Shown here: one piece after another, positions 6,752 through 20,282 of the stretch
How the letters are laid out: each line of letters opens with the position of its first letter
Numbering within the stretch: the first letter of the stretch is position 1
Origin: an uncultured Lactobacillus sp.
GTDB taxonomy: Bacteria; Bacillota; Bacilli; Lactobacillales; Lactobacillaceae
Assembly (NCBI GenBank): GCA_945971245.1
Contig: CAMFOZ010000002.1
Coordinates: forward strand, 1-46,588
Direction of reading: 5' to 3'
DNA: 46,588 bases
Made by a program: the position numbers and the translations under genes
The notes under the pieces: model-generated
What the model was told of the DNA's origin: nothing
What the model saw: only the letters and a program-made list of their open reading frames with translations
Databases searched by the model: none

Positions 6752-7945
6752 CTATCTAAACTCTTTTTTGTTGCTAAACATGTAAGAATGATGATGGTAA
6801 CGCATCGACATTACCATCCCTATCCCGATCAGGTTACCAATTAAAGAAGAACCCCCGGCGCTAATGAACGGAAGCGGGATCCCTGTCAACGGCAGCAATC
6901 CGATGTTCATTCCAATGTTTTCAAAAACGTGGAAAAGGATCATCATAATGACCCCGGTTGAGATGTAGGCATAAAATTCATTCTTAGTATCAAATGTAAC
7001 ACGAATCATCAGATAAATTAAGAGTAAATAGATCAAAATGAGGAGAACCCCACCGATAAAGCCGAAGTTCTCGCCAATTACGGAGAAAATCATATCTGAT
7101 TCCCGCACAGGTACATAGACCTTTGAGTTGTTAAACCCGGTCCCGGCAATTCCACCGGAACCAACTGCTTTGATACTCTGCCATAGCTGGTAACCCTGGT
7201 TAGTCGTATCCTGCTCTGGGTGCAACCAGGTGTCAACCCGGTCGAACTGGTAGGCCTGAAAGCCAACGTGCTCCAGGATCCGCCGCCCAACCGATGAAGT
7301 AACCATGGCCAGGGCCGAGCCACCAACAACTGCTAATACAGTCGCTGCTGGAGCGATGATCCGCCAGGTAACCCCGGAAACCAGGACCATCCCACAGAAG
7401 ATGGCAAAGAACACCAGAGATGTCCCGAAGTCATTTTGGAAGTGCAGTGAGACTAGAATTGGCAACAGCCAGAGGAACATTGTCCCAATCAACCGCCAGT
7501 CAGACTGAACGGTATGAACACTGTACCGGTTATTATGGGTAGTAATCACCCGGCCCATCATCAAGATATAAGCCGGTTTCATAATTTCCGAAGGCTGGAA
7601 GGTAAACGGCCCAATGGCAAACCAGCTCTTCGCCCCGGTACTTGCATAGTACGATCGACTATAGAAGACCAGGATGGCAAACATGAGGAAGAGGCTCAGC
7701 CAATAAACAATTGGCGCAATCTTCCACAGTTGCTCCGAGTCAAACTGCATGATCACCACGATCAGAATTGTCCCAATCGCGTACCATACCAGCTGGGTAA
7801 TTACCTGACGGGCCACACTAGTCGGTTGGCGGTCATGAACAGCCGCCACGTAAATGGAGGCTAACCCAATCAACGCCAGCAGGAGGACACAGAAAATAAT
7901 CCCCCAGTCAATCCGACTTTCTTCATCACTTTGCGAACGTTGCAT
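6752..7945 (-). CDS. rodA: Rod-shape determining SEDS glycosyltransferase RodA/FtsW family
   Basis: A 397-residue membrane protein with about ten transmembrane helices. SEDS proteins polymerise lipid II into glycan strands; RodA does so in the elongation machinery with a class B PBP. The family signature near the C-terminus, LPLTGIPLPFISAGGSS, is intact, as is the loop with the FGFIGG segment. AAGGAG precedes ATG 7945. Its position beside mbl, yidD and DUF2969 supports RodA rather than FtsW, although the two cannot be separated with certainty by eye. The stop is 14 nt before the gcvH-like start. Confidence 0.9.
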   Translation of the reverse strand: MQRSQSDEESRIDWGIIFCVLLLALIGLASIYVAAVHDRQPTSVARQVITQLVWYAIGTILIVVIMQFDSEQLWKIAPIVYWLSLFLMFAILVFYSRSYYASTGAKSWFAIGPFTFQPSEIMKPAYILMMGRVITTHNNRYSVHTVQSDWRLIGTMFLWLLPILVSLHFQNDFGTSLVFFAIFCGMVLVSGVTWRIIAPAATVLAVVGGSALAMVTSSVGRRILEHVGFQAYQFDRVDTWLHPEQDTTNQGYQLWQSIKAVGSGGIAGTGFNNSKVYVPVRESDMIFSVIGENFGFIGGVLLILIYLLLIYLMIRVTFDTKNEFYAYISTGVIMMILFHVFENIGMNIGLLPLTGIPLPFISAGGSSLIGNLIGIGMVMSMRYHHHSYMFSNKKEFR

Positions 7946-7991
7946 TACCTAACTCCTTTACTCAATTATTTTCAAAGAGAACGGTACCGCA

Positions 7992-8216
7992 TTAGTGCTG
8001 GTGCAGGTGGTACTGCTGGAGAACCATCTCCAGGCCTTCTTCTTGCGAATGAACAAAGAATTCGCTCTGATCCGCTGTCAGAAGAGCCTTGAAGCGATCA
8101 TTATCCGTTACCACTTCACCAATCAGCCGTTCACCAATAAAGATCTGCTGAACCGGTTGATTTTGCCGTTCAATATCCTTAACACTTACTTCAATCTTTT
8201 TGTCTTTTTTAGCCAC
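7992..8216 (-). CDS. DUF2969 family protein
   Basis: A 74-residue soluble protein, Lys-rich at the N-terminus (MAKKDKKIEVSVKD) and His-rich at the end (QYHLHQH). It matches the small DUF2969 family of lactobacilli, which has no known function. It starts at GTG 8216 with AAAGGTG upstream. It lies between yidD and rodA, the conserved location in this group, so a role in elongation or envelope assembly is a reasonable guess only. Confidence 0.8.
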   Translation of the reverse strand: MAKKDKKIEVSVKDIERQNQPVQQIFIGERLIGEVVTDNDRFKALLTADQSEFFVHSQEEGLEMVLQQYHLHQH

Positions 8217-8231
8217 AATTTCACCTTTTAC

Positions 8232-8468
8232 TTAGTATTTGCGTCGAAACGTAAAATGGTCAGGTACTGGGTCATAACCCCCACGCACAAACGGTTGGCA
8301 ACGCAGAATCCGGGCAATTCCCAGCAGGATTCCCTTCATCCCAAAACGTTCTAAGGATTCGAGCATGTACTGGGAACAACTAGGATAATAACGACAGACC
8401 CGAATCTGCCGTCGTGCCGAAATCGTTCGTTGGTACCACCGCACCATTTTGCATAATACCTGAACCAT
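8232..8468 (-). CDS. yidD: Membrane protein insertion efficiency factor YidD
   Basis: A 78-residue protein with the invariant YidD signature [10 protein letters not shown] at residues 25-34, the later [13 protein letters not shown] segment and an amphipathic N-terminus. YidD assists YidC-dependent membrane insertion at the inner face of the membrane. It starts 5 nt after the mbl stop with a weak GAAGAAG ribosome site, so it is probably translated with mbl. Confidence 0.93.
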   Translation of the reverse strand: MVQVLCKMVRWYQRTISARRQIRVCRYYPSCSQYMLESLERFGMKGILLGIARILRCQPFVRGGYDPVPDHFTFRRKY

Positions 8469-8473
8469 CGATG

Positions 8474-9466
8474 TTACTTCTTCTTATCAGTCTTTTGCAT
8501 CCGTTCCAGCATCTCACCGGCACCCTTAGCAACATTGTCCAGTGGGCTCTGGGATACTACAACCGGCACCTTCAGACGATCGCTGAAGAGCTTATCAATT
8601 CCCTTCAACAGGGCCGTCCCACCGGTCAACATAATTCCCCGGTCAATAATATCACTGGCCAGCTCTGGTGGTACAGTTTCCAAAACATTGATCGTAGCCG
8701 TCAGAATCTGTTCCAAGGTATCGTGGATAGCCTCTTCGATTTCGTTTTCGTTAACAGTAATCTGCTTAGGCATTCCACTAGCTACGTCTCGACCACGAAC
8801 GTCCATCTCAGCTGGTTTTTCAACCTTGAGGGCTGTCCCGATCTTCATCTTAATATTTTCAGCGGTGTGTTCACCGATAACCAGGCCATGCTTGTCCTTG
8901 ATGTAAGCAGCAATATCGTTGTTAAGCTTATCACCAGCCATCCGAATTGACCGACTGGAGACAATGTCACCAAGGGAAAGGATGGCGATGTCACTGGTAC
9001 CCCCACCCATGTCAATGACCATGCTACCGCGTGGCTTGAAGATGTCGAGACCGGCACCAATTGCTGCTACCTTTGGCTCGTACTCCAAGTAAACCTTGCC
9101 ACCACCGGATTGTTCAGCCGCCTGAATGATGGCCTTACGTTCGATCTCGGTAATGTTGGTTGGTGCACAGATCATGATGTTTGGCTTAGACATGAAGCCC
9201 TTGACGCTCAATTTACCAATGAAGTAGGCCAACATCTCTTCTGTAACGTCGAAGTCTGAGATGACCCCATTCTTCAATGGCCGAATTGCCCGAATGTTAC
9301 TTGGTGTCCGTCCGACCATCCGGTAGGCCTCAGACCCAACCGCCAAAATCTTGTTGGTTTGGGTGTCAACCGCAACAACGGAAGGTTCGTTCAGGACAAT
9401 TCCCTTGCCTTGAACATAGATCAGCACGTTGGCTGTTCCTAAATCAATACCAATATCTTGTGCCAT
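8474..9466 (-). CDS. mbl: MreB-like actin homologue Mbl
   Basis: A 330-residue bacterial actin that forms membrane-associated filaments guiding lateral wall synthesis. Nucleotide-binding motifs are clear: [13 protein letters not shown] (phosphate 1, residues 5-17), [14 protein letters not shown] (phosphate 2, near 165) and [14 protein letters not shown] (adenosine motif, near 287). The opening reads like Mbl ([17 protein letters not shown] type) rather than MreB with mreCD, and no mreC or mreD follows. AAGGAG precedes ATG 9466, and an extended -10 promoter lies at 9518-9523. Confidence 0.93.
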   Translation of the reverse strand: MAQDIGIDLGTANVLIYVQGKGIVLNEPSVVAVDTQTNKILAVGSEAYRMVGRTPSNIRAIRPLKNGVISDFDVTEEMLAYFIGKLSVKGFMSKPNIMICAPTNITEIERKAIIQAAEQSGGGKVYLEYEPKVAAIGAGLDIFKPRGSMVIDMGGGTSDIAILSLGDIVSSRSIRMAGDKLNNDIAAYIKDKHGLVIGEHTAENIKMKIGTALKVEKPAEMDVRGRDVASGMPKQITVNENEIEEAIHDTLEQILTATINVLETVPPELASDIIDRGIMLTGGTALLKGIDKLFSDRLKVPVVVSQSPLDNVAKGAGEMLERMQKTDKKK

Positions 9467-9517
9467 TATTTACTGCTCCTTCTCGAGAAAGATTTTATTT
9501 TAGTTAATATCGTTCGT

Positions 9518-9526
9518 ATTATACCA
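9518..9526 (-). promoter_or_regulatory. Extended -10 promoter for mbl
   Basis: Minus strand TGGTATAAT, a perfect -10 with the TGn extension, 52 nt before the mbl ATG, in the 82-nt gap after murA. Confidence 0.6.
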
Positions 9527-9548
9527 TAATATCGCCCAAAGCTGCGGG

Positions 9549-10865
9549 CTAGTCATGGTTAGTTTCGTTAGTTGGGTGGCCTGGTGATAGCTTAAACTTA
9601 TCGGCAATGTTGATCCGATCAATCTGAGCGCCCAGTGCCCGGAGCTTCTGTTGGAAGTGATAGTAACCACGATCAATCTCACCGACATTGCGAACCTGAG
9701 TAATTCCCTCTGCGGCCAGGCCAGCCAAGACGAGGGCTGCACCAGCACGTAGGTCAGAAGCCGTTACCTCTGCCCCGCTAAACTTGGTTGGTCCATCTAA
9801 GACCGCTACCGGACCACTGATCTGGAACTTGGCGTTCATCCGCCGCAACTCCTCTAGGTGCATGAAGCGTTTCTCAAAGATCCGCTCATCCAGGGTGCTG
9901 ACCCCGTTAGCCAGTAATTGGAGTACCGAGATCTGGGGCTGCAAATCAGTCGGAAAACCAGGATACGGCATCGTCTTGATATTCGTCGGGAGGAGGACCG
10001 CTGTTCCCAGGACCCGGATTCCATCATCCTGCCGCACAACAGTTACCCCCATCTCCTCTAGTTTGGCGATCAGGGAAGCATTATGTTCAGCAATCGTATC
10101 GGCTACCACGACATCACCGTTGGTAATTGCAGCGGCAATCATGAAGGTCCCTGCTTCGATGCGGTCCGGCATCAACTGATACTCACACCCATGGAGGAAG
10201 TTCACCCCCTGGATGCGAATCACTGTGGTTCCGGCACCGTGGACCCGGGCGCCCATCTTGTTGAGGAAGTTAGCTAATTCGATGATTTCCGGTTCCCGGG
10301 CAGCGTTCTCGATCGTTGTGATCCCACTTGCCCGCGTTGCCGCCATCATCAGGTCTTCAGTTGCACCGACACTTGGAAAATCAAGGTAGATCCGGGCACC
10401 CGTCAACTGGTCGGCCTGGGCTACAATGTAACCGTCACGCTGGTCAACTTGGGCCCCCAGTGCCGTCAGTCCCTTAATATGAAGATCGATAGGCCGTGAA
10501 CCAATTGCACAGCCCCCTGGCAAAGCCACTTTAGCATAGCCAGTCCGGGCTAACAGCGGCCCCATTACCAGCAGAGAAGCCCGCATCTCATCAACATATT
10601 CAAACGGGGCTTCGTTAGCCACCGGCTTCTGGGTATCCAGCAGCAGTTCATGTTTCTCCTGATCAAAAACTACGGCAACGTTGAGGAATTGCAGAAGACG
10701 GTTCATCGTGATGATGTCCAATAGTGACGGTACATTGGTTAGGCGAAAGCTGCCCACGGTTGCCAGCAGACTGGCAGCTTGAATCGGCAATGCCGCGTTT
10801 TTTGAACCTTCAATATGAACACGGCCGGTTAAGCGCCGTCCGCCCTTAATCACCATTTTTTCCAT
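9549..10865 (-). CDS. murA: UDP-N-acetylglucosamine 1-carboxyvinyltransferase
   Basis: MurA transfers enolpyruvate from PEP to UDP-GlcNAc, the first committed step of peptidoglycan synthesis. The 438-residue protein has the N-terminal substrate motif GSKNAALP (20-27) and the catalytic, fosfomycin-reactive Cys119 in [11 protein letters not shown]. Firmicutes often carry two copies (MurA1/MurA2); this one sits between the ATPase operon and mbl, as is usual in lactobacilli, but which paralogue it is cannot be told here. GGGGAG precedes ATG 10865. It follows the DUF1146 gene by 17 nt and is co-transcribed with it. Confidence 0.95.
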   Translation of the reverse strand: MEKMVIKGGRRLTGRVHIEGSKNAALPIQAASLLATVGSFRLTNVPSLLDIITMNRLLQFLNVAVVFDQEKHELLLDTQKPVANEAPFEYVDEMRASLLVMGPLLARTGYAKVALPGGCAIGSRPIDLHIKGLTALGAQVDQRDGYIVAQADQLTGARIYLDFPSVGATEDLMMAATRASGITTIENAAREPEIIELANFLNKMGARVHGAGTTVIRIQGVNFLHGCEYQLMPDRIEAGTFMIAAAITNGDVVVADTIAEHNASLIAKLEEMGVTVVRQDDGIRVLGTAVLLPTNIKTMPYPGFPTDLQPQISVLQLLANGVSTLDERIFEKRFMHLEELRRMNAKFQISGPVAVLDGPTKFSGAEVTASDLRAGAALVLAGLAAEGITQVRNVGEIDRGYYHFQQKLRALGAQIDRINIADKFKLSPGHPTNETNHD

Positions 10866-10882
10866 CGTTTACTCCCCAATCC

Positions 10883-11113
10883 CTAGCGAACTAGATACAC
10901 CAAGTTGCTGATTGCACTAATGATATTCAAGAAAAAGCTCGCACATAGGTAGCCAGTTGCCGTCGCCGTTAAGACAATCGCTAATGGCAGTGTCCGGGGC
11001 GGCCGCTTGAAGAAGCGCTCGATGTGAAAGCCTTGAATCGCATTAAAGGCCAACCACACAAATAGTAGCTGGACCACAATCTCAATTAGTGCGTGAATCC
11101 CTGTCAGTTCCAA
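10883..11113 (-). CDS. DUF1146 family membrane protein (YwzB-like)
   Basis: A 76-residue protein with two transmembrane segments (residues about 5-27 and 43-66) joined by a basic loop (ERFFKRPPRT). It matches the DUF1146/YwzB family that lies between atpC and murA across Firmicutes; function unknown. TTG 11113 is the chosen start because AGGAGG lies 9 nt upstream and the length then equals the family norm. An in-frame ATG at 11152 lies before the ribosome site and overlaps the promoter. Confidence 0.85.
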   Translation of the reverse strand: MELTGIHALIEIVVQLLFVWLAFNAIQGFHIERFFKRPPRTLPLAIVLTATATGYLCASFFLNIISAISNLVYLVR

Positions 11114-11147
11114 GCATGTAAGCCTCCTAACAAAACGTTTGTATTTT

Positions 11148-11156
11148 ATCATACCA
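11148..11156 (-). promoter_or_regulatory. Extended -10 promoter for DUF1146-murA
   Basis: Minus strand TGGTATGAT, 35 nt before the TTG start of the DUF1146 gene. It places the murA transcript separate from the ATPase operon. Confidence 0.5.
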
Positions 11157-11273
11157 TAGTCGAATGATCCGTAATATTAAGAAAGCTTAACTTAATCAAA
11201 ATAATTGGATCCTTCTTTCATCAATTATAAGAGCATTCTTTTCGTTATCAACTGCAAAGAACAGATAAACAAC

Positions 11274-11312
11274 AAAGGGATTGCTAACACGTTTCCGTGT
11301 CGCAATCCCTTA
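11274..11312 (-). terminator. Terminator of the ATP synthase operon
   Basis: On the minus strand AAGGGATTGC and GCAATCCCTT enclose an inner CACG-GAAA-CGTG hairpin, followed by TTTGTTGTTT. A second small hairpin (AACTCGT / ACGAGTT, 11321-11337) lies right after the atpC stop. Confidence 0.88.
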
Positions 11313-11339
11313 TGTCACGAAACTCGTCAGACGAGTTCT

Positions 11340-11768
11340 TTATTTCTTGTTGAGCTTAGAAGTGTTCAGACGGTTAATAGCCCGCTTGAGGTGCACTTCA
11401 GCCCGTGCCAAGTCATCTTGATTATGTTCACGCTTGGCCTTTTCGATTTGTGATTCTGACCGCTTCTTAGCTGCCTCAGCCCGCTGAACATCAATTTCCT
11501 CGGGCATTTCAGCACTATCGGCAGCGATCAGCGCCTGGTGGCCATCGAATTGGATGATTCCACCGTTAACGGCGGCAACTTCAGCGGTTCCTTCATCGTG
11601 CTTGATCCGCACGGTGCTGATCTCCAGCGCAGCAACCAATGGCACGTGATTAGCCATGATCCCCATCTGACCACCAGCAGTGTTCATGATGACCATCGTG
11701 GCATTATCATTGTCGTAAACAGTGCCGTCAGGGGTAATAATCGTGACCTTAAATTTACTGTCAGCCAT
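11340..11768 (-). CDS. atpC: ATP synthase F1 subunit epsilon
   Basis: The 142-residue epsilon subunit of the central stalk couples gamma rotation and restrains ATP hydrolysis. The N-terminal beta-sandwich (TPDGTVYDNDNATMVIMNT, GQMGIMANHVPLVAALE) is followed by the two-helix C-terminal domain (residues about 90-140, rich in Arg/Glu/Lys). AGGAGG lies before ATG 11768. It is the last gene of the operon, 13 nt after atpD. Confidence 0.95.
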   Translation of the reverse strand: MADSKFKVTIITPDGTVYDNDNATMVIMNTAGGQMGIMANHVPLVAALEISTVRIKHDEGTAEVAAVNGGIIQFDGHQALIAADSAEMPEEIDVQRAEAAKKRSESQIEKAKREHNQDDLARAEVHLKRAINRLNTSKLNKK

Positions 11769-11781
11769 AAATTATCCCCTC

Positions 11782-14192
<2,411 letters not shown>

Positions 14193-14227
14193 TAAATCTC
14201 ACCGTCCTTTCGACTAACTATCATTAA

Positions 14228-16323
<2,096 letters not shown>

Positions 16324-16334
<11 letters not shown>

Positions 16335-16842
16335 GTTCTACCAACCCTTCGATATAGGAATCGATCAATTCTTTTTGATCGTCCGCCTTTAATTCTTTTT
16401 GGATGAGTTTGGAAGCAATCTCAATAGATAAGTTTGCAACGTCATCCTTCGCACCATTCAGCGCATCGCGACGTGCTTGATCCGCATCCTGTTGTGCTTG
16501 TTGTTTGAGGGCTTGAGCATCATTTTGTGCTGCCTCAACAATTTGTGCTCGTTGTGTTTCAGCCGACTTCTTGGCATTGCTTACAATGTCTGCAGCTTCT
16601 TGACGTGAATTTTGCAGTTCGGCTTGACGCTTAGCAGCCATCTTTTCGGCATTTTCCCGTGACCGCGCCGCGTTGTCGATATCACTGGCAATCTTGTCTG
16701 CCCGCTTCTTCATCATGTCAGTAACTGGTCCCCATGCGAAGTGCTTGACCAGCAGCATCAGAATAATGAACGTAACGATGTAGAATACAAGGTCCCCGAT
16801 GTATAAACTGTTCGATTCAGCTAACACACTGTTCACAAACAT
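16324..16842 (-). CDS. atpF: ATP synthase Fo subunit b
   Basis: The 172-residue peripheral-stalk subunit: one N-terminal membrane helix (residues about 15-33, [20 protein letters not shown]), then a long charged, Ala/Gln/Lys-rich coiled coil that dimerises. AAGGAGG precedes ATG 16842. It overlaps atpH by 11 nt. Confidence 0.96.
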
Positions 16843-16888
16843 CTATTGACACCTCCTTGTCGTACAAAATCAAATCGTGATTAAATAA

Positions 16889-17128
<240 letters not shown>

Positions 17129-17131
17129 TTA

Positions 17132-17839
17132 TTATTCGGAAATCTTCCGAGAAATATAAACCGTCGTTAATGTTACAAAGACATATGCCTGAATCGAACC
17201 GATAAATACGGAGAACCCTTGCCATGCTAGTTCCAAAAATAGTCCTGGAATAATAGTTAGGATTCCATGTGAGAATGCCATATTAGCAATCAAACTCATT
17301 AAAAGTTCACCGGCAAAAATGTTACCAAAAATACGGAGACCAAGAGTTAAGAAGTTAGCAAAGTCTTCGATAATGTTAACAGGAAGCATTAAAGTAAATG
17401 GTTTAGTGTATCCTTTCAAGTATCCACCAAGGCCATTATGTGCTACTCCAGCAGCGAATGCTAATACCATTACCATTAAAGAAAGTGTTAACGTAACAAC
17501 TGGATCTGCCGTTGGACTTCTAAGCACTTCAGCTCCGTTCCAATGGAATTGGAAAATTAAACCGAATTGGTTTGCAAAGAAAATGAAAACAAACAAAACA
17601 AAGGCAAAGAAACTATAGTGCCCTTGTTCGGATGCTGGCATCTGACTTCGCACAATTCCATTAGTAAAGTCAACTAGCCACTCAAATACATTTTGTGCAC
17701 CAGTAGGCTTCATTTGGATCTTTCGTGACATCCCGTAAAGAGTGAAGAACACGATTGCGTAGATAATCAGTCCAGAAACAATGTTCGTAGTATTGAACGT
17801 GAGTCCGAAAAGCTTAAAAGTTAAAGCATCACCGCCCAT
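17132..17839 (-). CDS. atpB: ATP synthase Fo subunit a
   Basis: The 235-residue stator subunit carrying the proton half-channels. The essential Arg169 lies in [17 protein letters not shown], and five to six membrane helices are evident. It is the first gene of the operon; there is no atpI ahead of it, and the next gene upstream is pyrP. AAAGAGGTGG is upstream of ATG 17839. Confidence 0.97.
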
Positions 17840-17933
17840 TCATATTCCACCTCTTTCCTTATAACAATAATTTGGCTTGTAAGTTGGTTAAAAGTCGCTC
17901 TGAAAGAACTAGTTAGCCCAAGTTACGTCTAGT

Positions 17934-17962
17934 AATATATCATTATTTAAGGGAAAATTCAA
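17934..17962 (-). promoter_or_regulatory. Promoter of the atpBEFHAGDC operon
   Basis: Minus strand TTGAAT (17962-17957), a 17-nt spacer, then TATATT (17939-17934) with a TGA extension. It lies about 95 nt upstream of atpB in the 233-nt gap after pyrP. I saw nothing else convincing in that gap except weak hairpins near 18000-18060. Confidence 0.7.
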
Positions 17963-18072
17963 AAAAATATTAAATCTCGCTAAGGGAGACAAGTGCCGTC
18001 GCCCCAAGCCTCATCGAGTTTTTCGCCTTAAACGACAATTACAGCAATGTGTCGATTAGAAAACACTAAGAA

Positions 18073-19350
18073 TTAGTGATGACGTTCACTAAATGCTTTT
18101 TGCGGAAGAATCAGGTTCAAAATGATCCCTAAAACCGCTGCCACTGCTAAACCAGAGAACTGGTACTTCCCCAGCTGGAGGTAGGCGTTCCCGATTCCAA
18201 TTACCAGGATAACCGAGGAAATCATCAAGTTACGCTTGGCATTGAAATCAATCTGGTTTTCGATCATTACCCGAAGACCACTTGAGGCAATGACCCCGAA
18301 GAGCAGGAAGGAAATTCCCCCGATTACCGGTGATGGGATAGTCTCAATCAGGGCACTCAGTTTACCGATGAAACTGAAGAAGACCGCAAAGAGTGCCGCA
18401 CCCGCAATCACGTAGACGGAATGTACCCGGGTGATTGCTAGGACACCAATGTTTTCACCATAACTGGTTACTGGTGGGCCACCGACGAACCCGGCAATAA
18501 TGGAAGCCGTCCCGTCACCGGCTAGGGTATGGTTCAGGCCGGGGTCTTTAAAGTAATTGCGCTCTGTCAGTTCATTCAGCACCATGATGTGGCCGAGGTG
18601 CTCAGTCATTGTGACGAAGGCAATCGGCGCCATGCTGAGGATCGCACCCCAATACAGTTGCGGATGGTAGGTAACAAATGGAATCTGGAAGTCCGGCAGG
18701 CTGAACCAGTGCGCCCGCATCACCGGGGTAAAGTCCACGATCCCGAACAGGCAGGCGATCAGGTAACCAAAGACAATCCCCATCAAGATCGGGATCAATC
18801 CCAAGAAGCCCTTAAAATACATATTAAAGGCAATCGTGAGGATCATCGTCAGCATTGCTACTGCAAAGAACTTCAGGTCATAGTGGCCCGTCACCGAATT
18901 AATCGTGGCATCCTTAGCCGCCGTTCCGGCCAGGGAAAGCCCAATTACCACAACAATCGGCCCAACCACAATTGGCGGGAGGACCTTATCAATCCAGGCC
19001 GATCCAATCTGGCTGACAATCAACGCCACAATTAGGTAAACACAGCCAACCGCAATAGTCCCCTGGGCAATTCCCGGATAGCCAGTTGACTTCATCAAAG
19101 CCATCATTGGAACAACAAACGAGAAACTCGATCCCATATAAGCAGGGATCTTATGCTTCGTAATCAACAGGTAAATCAGGGTTCCGACACCGGAACTAAA
19201 CAAGGCAATGCCGGGGTTTAAGCCGACCAGAATTGGAACCAGCACGGTTGACCCAAACATCGAAAACATGTGTTGCAAAGAAAGGCCAACCCACTGACCT
19301 GGACTGGGTTTCTCATCAACATCGAGCACAACATCTCGACGGTGTGCCAT
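18073..19350 (-). CDS. pyrP: Uracil permease (NCS2 family)
   Basis: A 425-residue uracil:proton symporter with about 14 membrane segments. The NCS2 signature QHMFSMFGSTVLVPILVGLNP (first part at residues 26-40) and the later GGPPVTSYGENIGVLAITRV segment, both typical of UraA/PyrP, are present. It imports uracil for salvage by Upp, encoded 2.2 kb away. AGGAGG precedes ATG 19350. Expression is set by the PyrR-type attenuator and the promoter just upstream. Confidence 0.93.
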   Translation of the reverse strand: MAHRRDVVLDVDEKPSPGQWVGLSLQHMFSMFGSTVLVPILVGLNPGIALFSSGVGTLIYLLITKHKIPAYMGSSFSFVVPMMALMKSTGYPGIAQGTIAVGCVYLIVALIVSQIGSAWIDKVLPPIVVGPIVVVIGLSLAGTAAKDATINSVTGHYDLKFFAVAMLTMILTIAFNMYFKGFLGLIPILMGIVFGYLIACLFGIVDFTPVMRAHWFSLPDFQIPFVTYHPQLYWGAILSMAPIAFVTMTEHLGHIMVLNELTERNYFKDPGLNHTLAGDGTASIIAGFVGGPPVTSYGENIGVLAITRVHSVYVIAGAALFAVFFSFIGKLSALIETIPSPVIGGISFLLFGVIASSGLRVMIENQIDFNAKRNLMISSVILVIGIGNAYLQLGKYQFSGLAVAAVLGIILNLILPQKAFSERHH

Positions 19351-19362
19351 GATATCCCTCCT

Positions 19363-19487
19363 AAAATAAAAGCAACCTCAGGATACCGTTACCCCGAAGT
19401 TGCTTTTATTTAGACCGACTTACTTAATCTGTCAGATCCATCATTATTTCGCACCTTGAGGGCCTCACGGGACCCGATTAAAGGTTT
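19363..19487 (-). promoter_or_regulatory. PyrR-dependent attenuator (leader of pyrP)
   Basis: The minus-strand leader has the PyrR-binding hairpin (19455-19487): CCTT...GGG-TCCCGTGAGG-CCC...AAGG, matching the PyrR loop consensus with UCC and GUGAGG. It is followed by an intrinsic terminator at 19411-19363 (AAAGCAACTTCGGGG paired with CCTGAGGTTGCTTTT). UMP-bound PyrR is expected to favour termination before pyrP. Confidence 0.85.
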
Positions 19488-19493
19488 CCTTCT

Positions 19494-20282
19494 TTAATTA
19501 TTTTTATCATAGTTGCTTTCATCATGCCTGTCAACCAGTTGAGCACGACGTTTGGTCATCACCCAGGCCGTCATTGGCACGGTGATCAGGACCCCGATGA
19601 AGGAAATCAGGATCTCCAGCATCTCGGCCACGAAGATCTTGTTATTCATGATCGTTCCCAGGGAGTAGTGAAGCCCCGCAAACCAGATGAAGAGGGCCAG
19701 AAAACCACCGAAGACCCCGAAAAACAGGGTGTTGAAGGTGGTTCCAATGATCTGGCGGCCAATTGCCATCCCGCTCTTAATCAACCGGGAGTTCTCAATA
19801 GTCGGATGATTTTCCAAAACCTCGGTCAGACCCGATGAAATCGCCATGGCGGCTTCGGCAATTGCCCCCAGGGTACTCAAGGAGGTCACCGTCACGGCCA
19901 CCTTCAGATAGCTGATCCCGATCAGGATCGACATCCCCTCGAGATCGTCGCTATCCTCCGTGCCAAATCCTTGGACCTGGGCCCAATGTTCGATCAATAT
20001 AATGAAAACAACCAGAATTGCCATGACAATCAGTGACGAGTAAAAGGCCGTCACGGTAGTCCGCAGGTCGTCCTCACCCATGAAGATAGTGATGGCTAGA
20101 ATAGTAACCCCCGTGACCACCGTCACAAAGAGCGGCGGCACATGGAAGGCAATCAAGACCATGGCAAAGTATAGAAAGCCGAAGTTAAGCAGGAGGCTGA
20201 GAAAGGCCGACCAGCCCTGCTTGCCACCGACCAAGATCATCAACACCATCAGGACCAATCCCAGTGCAGTAATTGTAGTCAT
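19494..20282 (-). CDS. YibE/F family membrane protein (short subunit)
   Basis: A 262-residue membrane protein of the YibE/F-like family with about seven hydrophobic helices. Typical segments are TSLSTLGAIAEAAMAISSGLTEV and GMAIGRQIIGTTFNTLFFGVFGG. The family's function is unknown; B. subtilis and lactobacilli carry pairs of such genes. The ATG overlaps the upstream gene's TGA (ATGA), so the two proteins are probably made in fixed ratio and may form a complex. Its 3' end holds the pyrP promoter. Confidence 0.8.
   Translation of the reverse strand: MTTITALGLVLMVLMILVGGKQGWSAFLSLLLNFGFLYFAMVLIAFHVPPLFVTVVTGVTILAITIFMGEDDLRTTVTAFYSSLIVMAILVVFIILIEHWAQVQGFGTEDSDDLEGMSILIGISYLKVAVTVTSLSTLGAIAEAAMAISSGLTEVLENHPTIENSRLIKSGMAIGRQIIGTTFNTLFFGVFGGFLALFIWFAGLHYSLGTIMNNKIFVAEMLEILISFIGVLITVPMTAWVMTKRRAQLVDRHDESNYDKNN
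19506..19534 (-). promoter_or_regulatory. Promoter of the pyrP leader
   Basis: Minus strand TTGACA (19534-19529), a 17-nt spacer, TATGAT (19511-19506). It lies inside the 3' end of the upstream YibE/F gene and would start transcription just before the PyrR hairpin. Confidence 0.7.

Noticed and set aside
17840-18072. atpI ahead of atpB
   Set aside because: The 233-nt gap has no frame of suitable length; it holds the operon promoter only.
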